In this document: positions 18,459 through 27,074 of the stretch, in pieces
How positions within the stretch are numbered: the first letter of the stretch is position 1
Layout: each line of letters opens with the position of its first letter
Source of the DNA: Bacteroides sp. UBA7333
GTDB taxonomy: Bacteria > Bacteroidota > Bacteroidia > Bacteroidales > Bacteroidaceae
Length of the DNA: 64,000 nucleotides
Direction of reading: 5' to 3'
Assembly (NCBI GenBank): GCA_002471195.1
Contig: DKPN01000006.1
Span: 14,302-78,301, forward strand
Program-made: the position numbers and the translations under genes
Notes under the pieces: generated by a model
Seen by the model: only the letters and a program-made list of their open reading frames with translations
Told to the model about the DNA's origin: nothing
Database searches by the model: none

Positions 18459-19568
18459 ATGAAATTTATAACACTACTTATATATTTAACAACCGCTTTA
18501 TCCTGCATATCCACTGATCATAAAAGCTCAGTAGATATTACTATCAGAAGAGGGAATTTCCACATTGACAATGGGGCAATATGGGTCGATGTCATAGTAA
18601 ATAATAAAGATAGCGTAAAGGCTATTTTTGACACTGGTGCTCCAACAGGATTAATCTTGTCCGATTGTGATAATGTCATATCATCTGGAGTCGCAAAGGT
18701 TTCTTTTGATGGAGACTTACACTATAATACACATATTTCTAAATGGAATCACAGCAATACTTTAATTGGTATTCGTGGGATGGATCAACATAGATATCTC
18801 TCGATAAACTATGACTCTATGAAAGTGCAATTACTTCCTAAGGGTTCAATTATTGATACTTTAGAGACAATAATTTTAGATTATGAATTTAATAAGGGCT
18901 TAATCTTTGTAGATATACCCATTACATATTATCGACATAATAATAAATTTACGGGAAAGTACTCTTTCTTAGTAGATACAGGCTGGCCAAGTGGTTTTGC
19001 CATAACAGATCCTCCAAATGATTATAATGATTTTATTCATAGTATAGATTTTAGTTATCGATATGCGGACAACAAAGATAATCGCAAAGATAATCTGCTA
19101 TTTAAACTTGACAGCATCAATTTTGCAGGAAAAACTATCGAGAGAGTAAATGGATGCTATGTGTATAGCCGTTCGCTTAATGCGTATCATAAAAATGATG
19201 TGGTTGGAATTATTGGATTAGAGATACTTAAAGAGTTCAATACTATTATTGATTTTGAAGAGCAACGGATTATTTTAAAAGCTCATAATATTAATGATCA
19301 ACCTTTCAATCTTGATTATTTTAATTGGACATTAGGATTTACAATATCTCAATCTGATAAAACTGTAAATGTTATTGAGAAAAATAGCGAAGCAGAACGG
19401 GTTGGTATTCGTTTAGGAGATTTCATCAACTCAATAAATGGCATCCCATCATATCAACTTAACAAGAGTGTAATGGACTCTTTGCTCTTATTAAATTTAG
19501 GCAGCAAAGTAAATGTTTCTGTTGAACGAGGGGGTGTTAATATAGAAGTAGACTATATAATAAAATAG
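18459..19568 (+). CDS. Retropepsin-like aspartic protease lipoprotein with PDZ domain (copy 2)
   Basis: A 369-residue paralogue of the protein at 16611. The lipoprotein signal ends LSC near residue 16. DTG motifs at about residues 57-59 and 172-174 retain both catalytic aspartates. The C-terminal PDZ domain (about 290-369) has VGIRLGDFINSING. It lies 217 bases after the GG-leader peptide gene, the same order as in copy 1. A role in processing or degrading a secreted peptide is inferred from context only. Divergence from copy 1 is large, so the duplication is old or the copies arrived separately. Confidence 0.82.
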   Translation: MKFITLLIYLTTALSCISTDHKSSVDITIRRGNFHIDNGAIWVDVIVNNKDSVKAIFDTGAPTGLILSDCDNVISSGVAKVSFDGDLHYNTHISKWNHSNTLIGIRGMDQHRYLSINYDSMKVQLLPKGSIIDTLETIILDYEFNKGLIFVDIPITYYRHNNKFTGKYSFLVDTGWPSGFAITDPPNDYNDFIHSIDFSYRYADNKDNRKDNLLFKLDSINFAGKTIERVNGCYVYSRSLNAYHKNDVVGIIGLEILKEFNTIIDFEEQRIILKAHNINDQPFNLDYFNWTLGFTISQSDKTVNVIEKNSEAERVGIRLGDFINSINGIPSYQLNKSVMDSLLLLNLGSKVNVSVERGGVNIEVDYIIK

Positions 19569-19580
19569 AAAATAAATTAT

Positions 19581-19709
19581 ATGCCAAGAAGAGATAATTT
19601 TCATAGCGAAGAGGTGCAAACCATAATGGTAACGCTCCATTTTGGGTTATACGCTGGGAGAGGGGGAATTGCTAACTTTGTTTATATCCCCCTATATTCT
19701 TATAGATAA
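19581..19709 (+). pseudogene. HlyD-family exporter adaptor, N-terminal remnant
   Basis: Twelve bases after the preceding gene an ATG opens a frame with HSEEVQTIM, then the neighbouring frame continues GNAPFWVIRW. Together these match the start of Bacteroidetes HlyD-type adaptors (…SEEVQEI…P.W.IRWG, before the membrane helix). A single-base deletion in the G-run at about 19627 explains the shift. The rest of the gene is absent. Along with the ABC scrap at 17813 it argues for a lost peptide-export cassette. Confidence 0.55.
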
Positions 19710-19791
19710 AATCAGTATATTTGTAATAGTGATAAGGTAGAATAATAACCAAAAGTAATAACTAAAAGTATAAAAAACTGATTTTCAACCA

Positions 19792-20388
19792 TTACACGAG
19801 CTTCCTAAACTCAAACGAAATGATCTTGTTTACATCAACAATTGTGGATGGATTACCTAAATCGATCATTGCATTAATAAGATGTAATCTATCATATTCA
19901 CCTATTTGATCGATAGATATATCGCGTGTTGTTATAATATTTTTATCGAGCAACATAGCTCTTTTTACCCCTTTCAATAAAGGGCGTTGTGGCGTGAAAA
20001 GGCCTTCATTATTTTCGAAAACAACATTGCAAAATGAGGTATCGGCAATCTTCCCATTCACAGCAATCAATACATCATCGCAATTACCCCGTTTTGCAAA
20101 GAGTCGTTGCAATTCTTGACGGTCGGTATATTTATTCTCATAGAAATAGTGTGGAACATCAACAATTTGCAAAGAATGAATCGTAGGAAATGTATAAGGA
20201 ATAAATTCTATGTAATGGACGATTGAATCATATACCACCCTACATTTCACCATCCCTTTTTTATATTCATCGGGTACCGTAATGAAATGGGGCAATATTG
20301 CCCCATTGGTATTGAATGCTCTTTGGCGGTGATAGGCATAATTCATGACTTCCCCATCTACAATCTTTATAGTTTCAACATATTTCAT
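19792..20388 (-). CDS. pabC: Class IV aminotransferase, probable aminodeoxychorismate lyase
   Basis: A 198-residue PLP-enzyme of fold type IV, shorter than usual but covering the core. It has the lysine-bearing GVKRAML-type segment and the DTSFCNVVF block that positions the cofactor. It overlaps the end of the pabB-like gene by four bases (ATGA), so its likely job is release of p-aminobenzoate and pyruvate from aminodeoxychorismate for folate. A branched-chain aminotransferase is less likely given length and partner. Confidence 0.8.
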   Translation of the reverse strand: MKYVETIKIVDGEVMNYAYHRQRAFNTNGAILPHFITVPDEYKKGMVKCRVVYDSIVHYIEFIPYTFPTIHSLQIVDVPHYFYENKYTDRQELQRLFAKRGNCDDVLIAVNGKIADTSFCNVVFENNEGLFTPQRPLLKGVKRAMLLDKNIITTRDISIDQIGEYDRLHLINAMIDLGNPSTIVDVNKIISFEFRKLV

Positions 20389-21356
20389 ATAAATGGTAAA
20401 TATACTTTTTGGTTCACTTCATTATATTCGAACTCACAATCGCTGTTGATAGTGATGCCCGACCCGCTGCGAAAGTAAAGTTTGCCATCTTGCTTCTCTA
20501 TATAACGAATCATAACAGCACTATCCAACTCATAGCCATTAAAATAGCCGAAAACTCCACAATAAAAGCCCCTATCCTCGCCCTCGGCTCTACGAATTAA
20601 GTCGACAGTCATTGGTTTGGGAGCACCCGATATGGATCCGGCAGGCAAAAGTTCCATTATAATATTGCCTAATTTGGATAAATAGCCGGCAGGTAGCTGT
20701 CCTCGTATTTCGGAGCTTACTTGCAAAATAGATCCTTTAGAGGTGTTGAGTTGATCGATATAGCGCAATCTCGAAACATTGACTTGCGTTGATACACGAC
20801 TCAAATCGCTACGTATCAGATCGACAATGGTATAATGTTCGGCACTCTCTTTATAGTCGCTCAAAATGATTTCCTGTGCATTGGGCAAGGTGGCATCTAT
20901 AGTGCCTTTCATTGGATAGGAAGATATTACACCTTCTTTGTTGATCTTAACAAATGTTTCGGGTGAGAAACAAACCAAGCGATCGGCTATCATGAGTGCA
21001 TAAGGCGAATTGCTGGCTTTTATTATTTCGGTAAAGGAATAATCGCATTCGATAGGTGTTTTAATGGTGAGATTCGTCAAAAATGAATCGCCATGCATCA
21101 ACCCTTGATGGATGATATCAAATTTTCGACGATAGGTTGCGTAATCAGTATATTGAGGTTTAAATAATAAATGATGGGCTACAGGCTGAGATTGAAAGTT
21201 TGAATACCCCGGAACACGCCACAACAGATCAGTTTGACAGAGGGGATCTTCAATTAAAAAGCCGTTTTTCATTTCATAATCGAATGCAAATAAGAAGGAA
21301 CGATGCATTGGTGCAAGTTCGTTTATTCTATTTTTTATTTCCTCTACACTTTTCAT
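20385..21356 (-). CDS. pabB: Aminodeoxychorismate synthase component I
   Basis: A 323-residue chorismate-utilising enzyme lacking the ~120-residue N-terminal domain of long PabB/TrpE proteins, a short form common in Bacteroidetes. The conserved blocks are clear: YPMKGTIDA near residue 148, the DLIRSDLSRV segment near 183, the ELLPAGSISGAPKP loop near 235 and FYCGVFGYF near 265. Paired with pabC on one side and pabA divergently on the other, it fits p-aminobenzoate synthesis rather than tryptophan or siderophore formation. Confidence 0.9.
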   Translation of the reverse strand: MKSVEEIKNRINELAPMHRSFLFAFDYEMKNGFLIEDPLCQTDLLWRVPGYSNFQSQPVAHHLLFKPQYTDYATYRRKFDIIHQGLMHGDSFLTNLTIKTPIECDYSFTEIIKASNSPYALMIADRLVCFSPETFVKINKEGVISSYPMKGTIDATLPNAQEIILSDYKESAEHYTIVDLIRSDLSRVSTQVNVSRLRYIDQLNTSKGSILQVSSEIRGQLPAGYLSKLGNIIMELLPAGSISGAPKPMTVDLIRRAEGEDRGFYCGVFGYFNGYELDSAVMIRYIEKQDGKLYFRSGSGITINSDCEFEYNEVNQKVYLPFI

Positions 21357-21370
21357 TCTGCGAAATTAGC

Positions 21371-21378
21371 TACTTTTG
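21371..21378 (+). promoter_or_regulatory. Candidate -7 box just ahead of pabA
   Basis: TACTTTTG fits TAnnTTTG and ends only four bases before the pabA ATG at 21383. If used, transcription would start at or next to the start codon, giving a leaderless message. No clear -33 element is visible. Confidence 0.35.
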
Positions 21379-21382
21379 TGTC

Positions 21383-21967
21383 ATGAAAAAAATATTGGTT
21401 GTAGATAATCAAGACTCATTTGTATATAATTTGGTGGAGATGCTTCGCCAAAAAGGTGTTTCGTATGATGTTGTAAAAAGCAACGCAATTGTTTTTCCGC
21501 TGGATTTAAATAAAATCGCAGGTGTCTTATTGTCGCCGGGAGGTGATACTCCCGATAAATATCCACAGATGATGAAGCTAATAAAGGATTACCATCATCG
21601 ACTTCCGATATTAGGAATTTGCTTGGGACATCAAGCATTAGCACAACATTTTAACTCACAACTAACTCAATTGCCCCGACCACTTCATGGCCATGCATCG
21701 CGATTGACTCTCCTTAATATGAATGATTTGATCATTGAGGGGGTAAGTCAAAATGCCGTAATAGGCCGATATCATTCATGGGTTGTTTCGAAAAAAGATC
21801 TTTCGCCATGCTTATTGCCTATTGCCATTGATGAAGATAATAATTGGATGATTATAAAACATCGTGATTATCCGGTTTGGGGTGTACAGTTTCATCCTGA
21901 ATCGATTATTACCGATGCATGTGGGAAGAAGATAGTCGACAATTGGCTGAAATATTGCTATCGATAA
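21383..21967 (+). CDS. pabA: Glutamine amidotransferase component of aminodeoxychorismate synthase
   Basis: The frame is open from 21200, but the class I amidotransferase domain starts exactly at the ATG at 21383 (MKKILVVDNQDSF), giving 194 residues. The nucleophile is the Cys in GICLGHQ near residue 81, with the His-Glu pair in FHPES near 171-173. It supplies ammonia from glutamine to PabB. It is divergent from pabB with only 26 bases between start codons, so the two promoters must overlap the opposing genes or be very compact. Confidence 0.93.
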   Translation: MKKILVVDNQDSFVYNLVEMLRQKGVSYDVVKSNAIVFPLDLNKIAGVLLSPGGDTPDKYPQMMKLIKDYHHRLPILGICLGHQALAQHFNSQLTQLPRPLHGHASRLTLLNMNDLIIEGVSQNAVIGRYHSWVVSKKDLSPCLLPIAIDEDNNWMIIKHRDYPVWGVQFHPESIITDACGKKIVDNWLKYCYR

Positions 21968-22070
21968 CTACAACTATTATTGAAACAGTGAATTTCTTTT
22001 AACAACCTTATAAAAACTTATTTACTTTATTTTCTGTTTTTTATATCTATATACAATAAACCTTATAGAT

Positions 22071-23168
22071 ATGAGAAAATTCAGTTATGCCTTTGTAATA
22101 TTAATGACAATAGGGAGTGTTTCTATATTGGCACAACGGGAAGATCCCGATATGACAGCCTATAGAGTAAGAAATGCTCAAAATCATGCATGGACACCTC
22201 CTACTCCTACCGGTGCAACGATTGGGAGAAGTTATCAATCGAACAATTTAGGCCCACAAAAAGGATGGGTACCACAAGACGGATTAGGACCGGTAGTAAT
22301 GCCTCAGGATAATAGCAATATTCACAGTAATTATATGGGCCCACAAAAAGGATGGGTGCCTCAAGATGGAATAGGACCCGCATTGCTTCCCAATCACTCG
22401 AACAATAACAGTGGTGGTATACCGGGATGGCGCCCACAAGATGGTCTAGGACCCGTAGTGCTACCTAATCACTCGACGAATAATACAGGGGGTATACCGG
22501 GATGGCGTCCGCAAGATGGACTTGGCCCTGTAGTATTGCCACATCATCCGAATAATAATAATAACAGTACATGGCAAGGTAGTAGCAATTGGAATAACAA
22601 CAATAGCAACTGGGGTGGAAACACTCAAATCAATCCGAATGCCTCTTGGTGGGGAAATAGCAATGGATACAATGGCGGTTGGAACGGATGGAGTAATTGG
22701 AATGGTTATCCTTGGTATAATTCGAATAGCCCGGTGATTGTAAACAATTATTATAACCCCTATTCATGGTGGCGCGATTTACGCAATCTCTCAAACTACT
22801 CATCGGTGGGATGGGGAAATAATAACTATTATTATCATGATGGCAATTTCTTTAATATTGTCAATGGCATTTATCAAGTAGTATTACCCGCAATCGGATT
22901 AATTTTAGATGCAATCCCTAACGGTGCCACTACTGTAGCAGGATACAATAACTATTTCACTTATCATGGCGTATTTTATTATAATACCGGAAACGGATAT
23001 AAAGTGGTAGCACCTCCTCTTGGAGCCTGTTTGCCAACACTCCCCTATTTTGCACAACCGGCTACAATTGATGGAATCAACTGCTATAAATACGACAATG
23101 TATTTTTGCAACCAACCTATAATGCCAATGGAAACATTTGCTATCAAGTTGTAGGGCAAATATATTAA
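22071..23168 (+). CDS. Secreted repeat protein with DUF6515-like C-terminus
   Basis: A 365-residue exported protein with a signal peptide (1-22). Residues ~55-165 carry four repeats of about 28 residues built on GW-x-PQDGLGPVVLP, two with a GPQKGW start and two with GGIPGW. An Asn/Trp/Ser-rich spacer (about 165-245) follows. The C-terminal ~110 residues contain YYYHDGNFF and YNTGNGYKVVAPPLGA elements as in DUF6515-type envelope proteins. Function is unknown; a surface or periplasmic structural role is a guess. The next gene begins six bases after its stop. Confidence 0.75.
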   Translation: MRKFSYAFVILMTIGSVSILAQREDPDMTAYRVRNAQNHAWTPPTPTGATIGRSYQSNNLGPQKGWVPQDGLGPVVMPQDNSNIHSNYMGPQKGWVPQDGIGPALLPNHSNNNSGGIPGWRPQDGLGPVVLPNHSTNNTGGIPGWRPQDGLGPVVLPHHPNNNNNSTWQGSSNWNNNNSNWGGNTQINPNASWWGNSNGYNGGWNGWSNWNGYPWYNSNSPVIVNNYYNPYSWWRDLRNLSNYSSVGWGNNNYYYHDGNFFNIVNGIYQVVLPAIGLILDAIPNGATTVAGYNNYFTYHGVFYYNTGNGYKVVAPPLGACLPTLPYFAQPATIDGINCYKYDNVFLQPTYNANGNICYQVVGQIY

Positions 23169-23174
23169 AGGCTT

Positions 23175-23876
23175 ATGACATCTACTTTTGCAGATAGGAT
23201 TATCGCATTTAATCGCAATTTAAAATATCAAGGCGAACTACCTAACGATTTTAAAGTGATTAATCCCTTCATGGAAAATTGTGAGACAATGGAAATCATG
23301 GAGAAATTCTATCGTAAATATTATAATGATAACCGCCAAAGACGTTTTATTATCGGTATCAATCCAGGGCGATATGGGGCAGCCGTAACCGGTGTGCCCT
23401 TTACCGATACAAAACGATTGGAAACGATTTGTGGCATTGAGATGAAAACAGCTTCTACACACGAGGTATCATCGGTATTTGTATATGATATGATTGCTCA
23501 ATATGGGGGTCCTGAAAAGTTTTATAGTCAATTTTACATCAATTCGATTTTTCCATTGGCCATTGTCAAAGAAAAATCTAAAGAAAAATGGGTGAATGCA
23601 AATTATTATGACGATAAAGCCTTATTCGAAATGACAGAATCGTTTATTATTGAAACCTGTAAGCAACAAATAGCGATAGGATTAGATACTTCTGAAGTTT
23701 TTGTACTTGGAAAAAAAAATGCCGACTTCATTGAACGCATTAATAAGAAAGCGCATTTGGTAGATCGAATCATTGTACTGGAGCATCCTCGATTCATACA
23801 ACAATATAAATCGAAAGAAAAACAACTGTATATTGACAAATATATTTTAAACTTGAATCAAAATAATAATGAATAG
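23175..23876 (+). CDS. SMUG2-like uracil-DNA glycosylase family protein
   Basis: A 233-residue protein resembling the SMUG2/DUF4918 branch of the uracil-DNA glycosylase superfamily, base-excision repair enzymes acting in the cytoplasm. The active-site-like GINPGRYGAAVTGVPF segment sits at about residues 57-72, and a HPRF motif near 198 fits the second conserved region. It is tightly followed by the small DUF2945 gene (8-base overlap). Substrate preference is not readable. Confidence 0.82.
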   Translation: MTSTFADRIIAFNRNLKYQGELPNDFKVINPFMENCETMEIMEKFYRKYYNDNRQRRFIIGINPGRYGAAVTGVPFTDTKRLETICGIEMKTASTHEVSSVFVYDMIAQYGGPEKFYSQFYINSIFPLAIVKEKSKEKWVNANYYDDKALFEMTESFIIETCKQQIAIGLDTSEVFVLGKKNADFIERINKKAHLVDRIIVLEHPRFIQQYKSKEKQLYIDKYILNLNQNNNE

Positions 23877-24084
23877 TAGATTTAAAATAGGTGATCATGT
23901 TCGTTGGAATTCTGAAGCAGGATTTGTAACGGGAAGAATTATAAAAATTCATACACAAGATTTCGATTATAAAGGGTACACACACCACGCCACCGAAAAT
24001 GATCCGCAATATGAAATAAAAAGTGATAAATCAGATCATATAGCAGCACACAAAGGCATCGCTTTAGAAAAAATAGAAGAGTAA
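23869..24084 (+). CDS. DUF2945 small protein (TUDOR-like)
   Basis: A 71-residue protein matching DUF2945, also called hypervirulence-associated TUDOR domain: GDHVRWNSEAGFVTG near the start and a DPQYEIKSDKS core. These small beta-barrel proteins have no settled function. Its start overlaps the end of the glycosylase gene by eight bases, implying one transcript. Confidence 0.85.
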   Translation: MNSRFKIGDHVRWNSEAGFVTGRIIKIHTQDFDYKGYTHHATENDPQYEIKSDKSDHIAAHKGIALEKIEE

Positions 24085-24095
24085 CAACCTGATAA

Positions 24096-24794
24096 ATGAA
24101 TGTCATTATGGATAAAGTAATTCAACGTCCGCAAATTATATTTCTTGATGTGATTGATACATTAGTCAATATGGCAGGTATTAAAAGTTCAATAGCCAAA
24201 CTACTCAATAATAGATTAGAGTTAGGGGAAGCATGGTTTTCAAATATGTTGTTATATTCGCAGGTAGATACCCTGTTGGATGATTATCATGAATTCTGGA
24301 AAATTGCAATGGCTTCATTCGAGATGGTTGCTCAAACCAACCACATACAATATAACTCTAATGAAGTTTTTGAATATGTAAAACGAATGAATGTAGCACC
24401 TGCGTATCCTGAAGTAGAAAATGCTCTGGCAAACTTAAAAGGTGCCGGATACCAATTGGTAACTCTAACAAATTCTTCGAAGGCAGGCATTCATACACAG
24501 CTCACCACCAACTCATTAGACAAATATATCGATCAAATGATATCGACCGACGATATTGGCTATTTTAAACCTCATCCACATACATACCTTACGGCCTCTC
24601 GCATACTAAACGTTTCGACTGACGACTGTTTACTCATATCATCACACGGATGGGATATTGCTGGGGCAAACCGTGTAGGAATGTATACGGCTTTTCTAAA
24701 TCGAAATCAATATGCGTTTTACCCTTTGAGCGATGCGCCGCACTTCAATGAAGTAGATTTAAAGGCATTGAGCGATAAACTTTGTATTTTATAA
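24096..24794 (+). CDS. HAD-superfamily hydrolase
   Basis: A 232-residue haloacid-dehalogenase-type hydrolase. Motif I is LDVIDTL near residue 15, motif II is LTNSS near 128, motif III is the Lys in YFKPHP near 155, and motif IV is HGWDIAGA near 187, with the helical cap between. Similarity is to type II haloacid dehalogenases, but phosphatase or dehalogenase activity cannot be told apart. The start may be 24096 or the second ATG at 24108. Confidence 0.87.
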   Translation: MNVIMDKVIQRPQIIFLDVIDTLVNMAGIKSSIAKLLNNRLELGEAWFSNMLLYSQVDTLLDDYHEFWKIAMASFEMVAQTNHIQYNSNEVFEYVKRMNVAPAYPEVENALANLKGAGYQLVTLTNSSKAGIHTQLTTNSLDKYIDQMISTDDIGYFKPHPHTYLTASRILNVSTDDCLLISSHGWDIAGANRVGMYTAFLNRNQYAFYPLSDAPHFNEVDLKALSDKLCIL

Positions 24795-24817
24795 TAAAAC
24801 GTTCTATTTTTTTGGTC

Positions 24818-25279
24818 ATGATACGTATTCTTATAGTAGATAATCAAAATAATTTCAGAACCCAAATGGTGGCGGCATGGCTGCAATCGTTTGATTGTGA
24901 AATTAATGCAGTTGCAACCGATACAATAGGTAAATATTCGTTTGATGCGGAGGCAAAAATTGCCATGAATAAAATGAATGTTGAGCTATCTGACACAAAT
25001 GTGACAGATTTTAATACTGCGCTTTCGAAAAATTGGGACTTTATTATTGTGGTAAATCATTGTATAGAGCACAATGATAAAAGATTTGTTGGAAATGTAA
25101 TGTATTGGCACACGATGAATTTACATGAATTCACCAACGAAACATTGACCAAAGAAGAATTTTATAATTATGTATGTGATAAAATGAGATTTGAAGCATT
25201 GGCATTATATACTCAGAAAATCAGTCCTACCGACATGATAGGACTAGATAATTGTGGTGCACATTGCGATTTACCTTAG
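24818..25279 (+). CDS. ArsC/LMW-phosphatase-like protein without catalytic cysteine
   Basis: The frame is open from 24782 by a TTG, but the ATG at 24818 starts exactly at the family N-terminus, giving 153 residues. The layout matches thioredoxin-coupled arsenate reductases and low-molecular-weight tyrosine phosphatases: a first strand, a P-loop position reading DNQNNFRTQM, and then helices. The usual CxxxxxR loop has Asp in place of the nucleophilic Cys while the Arg and following Q-M remain. A fold-level regulator or dead enzyme is inferred. It follows the HAD gene by 23 bases. Confidence 0.65.
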   Translation: MIRILIVDNQNNFRTQMVAAWLQSFDCEINAVATDTIGKYSFDAEAKIAMNKMNVELSDTNVTDFNTALSKNWDFIIVVNHCIEHNDKRFVGNVMYWHTMNLHEFTNETLTKEEFYNYVCDKMRFEALALYTQKISPTDMIGLDNCGAHCDLP

Positions 25280-25621
25280 ATTAATTTGAGCAGTAGCCAA
25301 TTTATTATTGAGACTAATATAACGATCAATTTGATTGGGTTGCATTGTGTTTTGGATATGACTCAAATCATCATTCATTATTTGAATCATATTAAAATAC
25401 CTTGCACTCTCATATATCATATTAATATGATCCGATTTTGTTTGTTGGACCAACATCACATAAGAGTTGATCAAAGTTTCATAATCATTCAATTTCTTAC
25501 CTATAGATGATAAATCATTTGAGGAATATAAAGAATCATTATTTTCTAAATACTGCTTATCTATACACTTTTTATGTGGGCATAGACGTTTAAAAAAAAT
25601 TGAAAACTTATTCATATACAT
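25271..25621 (-). CDS. Uncharacterised helical protein
   Basis: A 116-residue frame on the opposite strand, overlapping the end of the preceding gene by nine bases tail to tail. The sequence is polar and mostly helical from residue 45 on, with no signal peptide and no recognised domain; residues 14-20 hold two cysteines. There is a second possible ATG two codons in. It may be a real species-level gene, but chance cannot be excluded. Confidence 0.45.
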   Translation of the reverse strand: MYMNKFSIFFKRLCPHKKCIDKQYLENNDSLYSSNDLSSIGKKLNDYETLINSYVMLVQQTKSDHINMIYESARYFNMIQIMNDDLSHIQNTMQPNQIDRYISLNNKLATAQINLR

Positions 25622-26039
25622 TAACTGATAGTATATTGTAAATCAAAAAAGCGCAAACCGATAAATTCATATTACATTGTTGAAAAAGAATTTGTTTGGA
25701 ATTTGAATCTATTTAGAATTCATTCCATCTTCTCTATCACCCACAACTATCAACAAAAATGAGCCAAACGCTTCGAATAACTATTTATTTCTTTCTTGAA
25801 TAATGCAAATATAGAATTTTATTTAACATAATATTCATTTTGCAAATCTTTGTTTATTACATAATTTTAAGTATTATAATATGAAGTATTAACATGTAAT
25901 TATTTAGATTACTATTTTATTTCATTTATATGATATTATCATTTCATCTTTTGATATAAAAATTAAAAACCATAGTATTCAACAAATTAAAGCGTAACAT
26001 GTTATATAAATAATGCTAAACTAATAAAATATAACCATT
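25622..26039. other. AT-rich intergenic region
   Basis: About 420 very AT-rich bases between diverging genes. No gene, RNA or clear terminator is seen. The part just before 26040 presumably holds the promoter of the PepSY-like gene, but no convincing TAnnTTTG/TTTG pair was found. Confidence 0.5.
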
Positions 26040-26549
26040 ATGAAGAGTATCTTAAAAGTATTGATGTTGGCAACTATGATAATAAGTAGCCCACATTTTA
26101 TTTCAGCGCAAATCGGTCCGGTTGTTAAAATTTCGGAGACAGAAAGCAGTATCCCATTGGAAATTAAGAAGTTCATTAATGATCATTTTCCAAATGCTAC
26201 ATACCATAGCATAGATCTGAAAACAATGGAGGGAATTTATGAAATAGAACTAAACAACGGATATGAGTTCGAATTCTTAAATACAGGCCAGTTGCTAGAC
26301 ATCGACGCGCCACAAGGGGTTAGAATTCCAAGTAATATTATTGTTCAGATTTTACCTTCCGAAAGCGTTGCTCATTTGCGACTAAGAGGTGATTTAGATA
26401 GAATTAATGAAGTTACCTATAAGCCTAACTGGGGATATAAAGTTGAAGTGGAAAAAATAGACAAGAAGGAGAAAAATTATTGCTTCGATTTAGAGGGTAA
26501 AATTATTAAAAATCATAAGCGACACGATAAGAGAAAAGGTTGTAATTGA
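26040..26549 (+). CDS. PepSY-like periplasmic protein
   Basis: A 169-residue exported protein with a signal peptide (1-23, ending in ISA). The body has the pattern of PepSY-like (DUF2874) domains: IPLEIKKFINDHFP followed by a strand-rich YEIELNNGYEFEF repeat, twice over (about 35-90 and 95-155). The C-terminus is strongly basic. Such proteins are small periplasmic domains of unknown role; no enzyme is implied. Confidence 0.78.
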   Translation: MKSILKVLMLATMIISSPHFISAQIGPVVKISETESSIPLEIKKFINDHFPNATYHSIDLKTMEGIYEIELNNGYEFEFLNTGQLLDIDAPQGVRIPSNIIVQILPSESVAHLRLRGDLDRINEVTYKPNWGYKVEVEKIDKKEKNYCFDLEGKIIKNHKRHDKRKGCN

Positions 26550-26704
26550 CAATTTCAACAATATTATCGATAGAATAAAAGGCATTTCCACAGAATCGTT
26601 TATCAATTTCGATTTTTAGTTTTACCTTTATCCTATTATTTTATGGATCGAACAATGAAAACAGCCATAAAATAGTAAATTATTTAAACTAACTTATACA
26701 CACA

Positions 26705-27067
26705 ATGAAGAAAAGTGTTTTATTTATCATTCTTATTTTGCCATTTATGTTATGGCAATGTGCAACCCATCAGGATGTAGTACGTTATACCATAGCATCC
26801 AACTGCGTAGATTGTTTTGGAGTAGCTCCACAAAAATGTATGTTGGTAAAAAAAGGAGATGCCTCTAATTGGGAATTGTTTTATAGTCAAATAGAAGGTT
26901 TTAATTATGAACCGGGATACGAATATGTACTCGAGGTGAAAGAGGAAAAGGTAGAACATCCTGCTGCTGATGCTTCGAGCATTAAATATGTATTGGTAAA
27001 AGAAGTTTCTAAGATAGCAAAAACAGCTACTCCTGAAGTAGACGGTACTACAGATACAAGCAAATAA
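26705..27067 (+). CDS. DUF4377 lipoprotein
   Basis: A 120-residue lipoprotein with a lipobox ending WQC near residue 19. A single DUF4377-like domain follows, with the Cys-containing start (NCVDCFGVAPQKC) and the typical GFNYEPGYEYVLEVK core and DASSIKYVLVKEVSK end. DUF4377 proteins are often near META/HslJ-type heat-shock lipoproteins; their function is unknown. Seven bases separate it from the SDR gene. Confidence 0.82.
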   Translation: MKKSVLFIILILPFMLWQCATHQDVVRYTIASNCVDCFGVAPQKCMLVKKGDASNWELFYSQIEGFNYEPGYEYVLEVKEEKVEHPAADASSIKYVLVKEVSKIAKTATPEVDGTTDTSK

Positions 27068-27074
27068 ATAGAAG

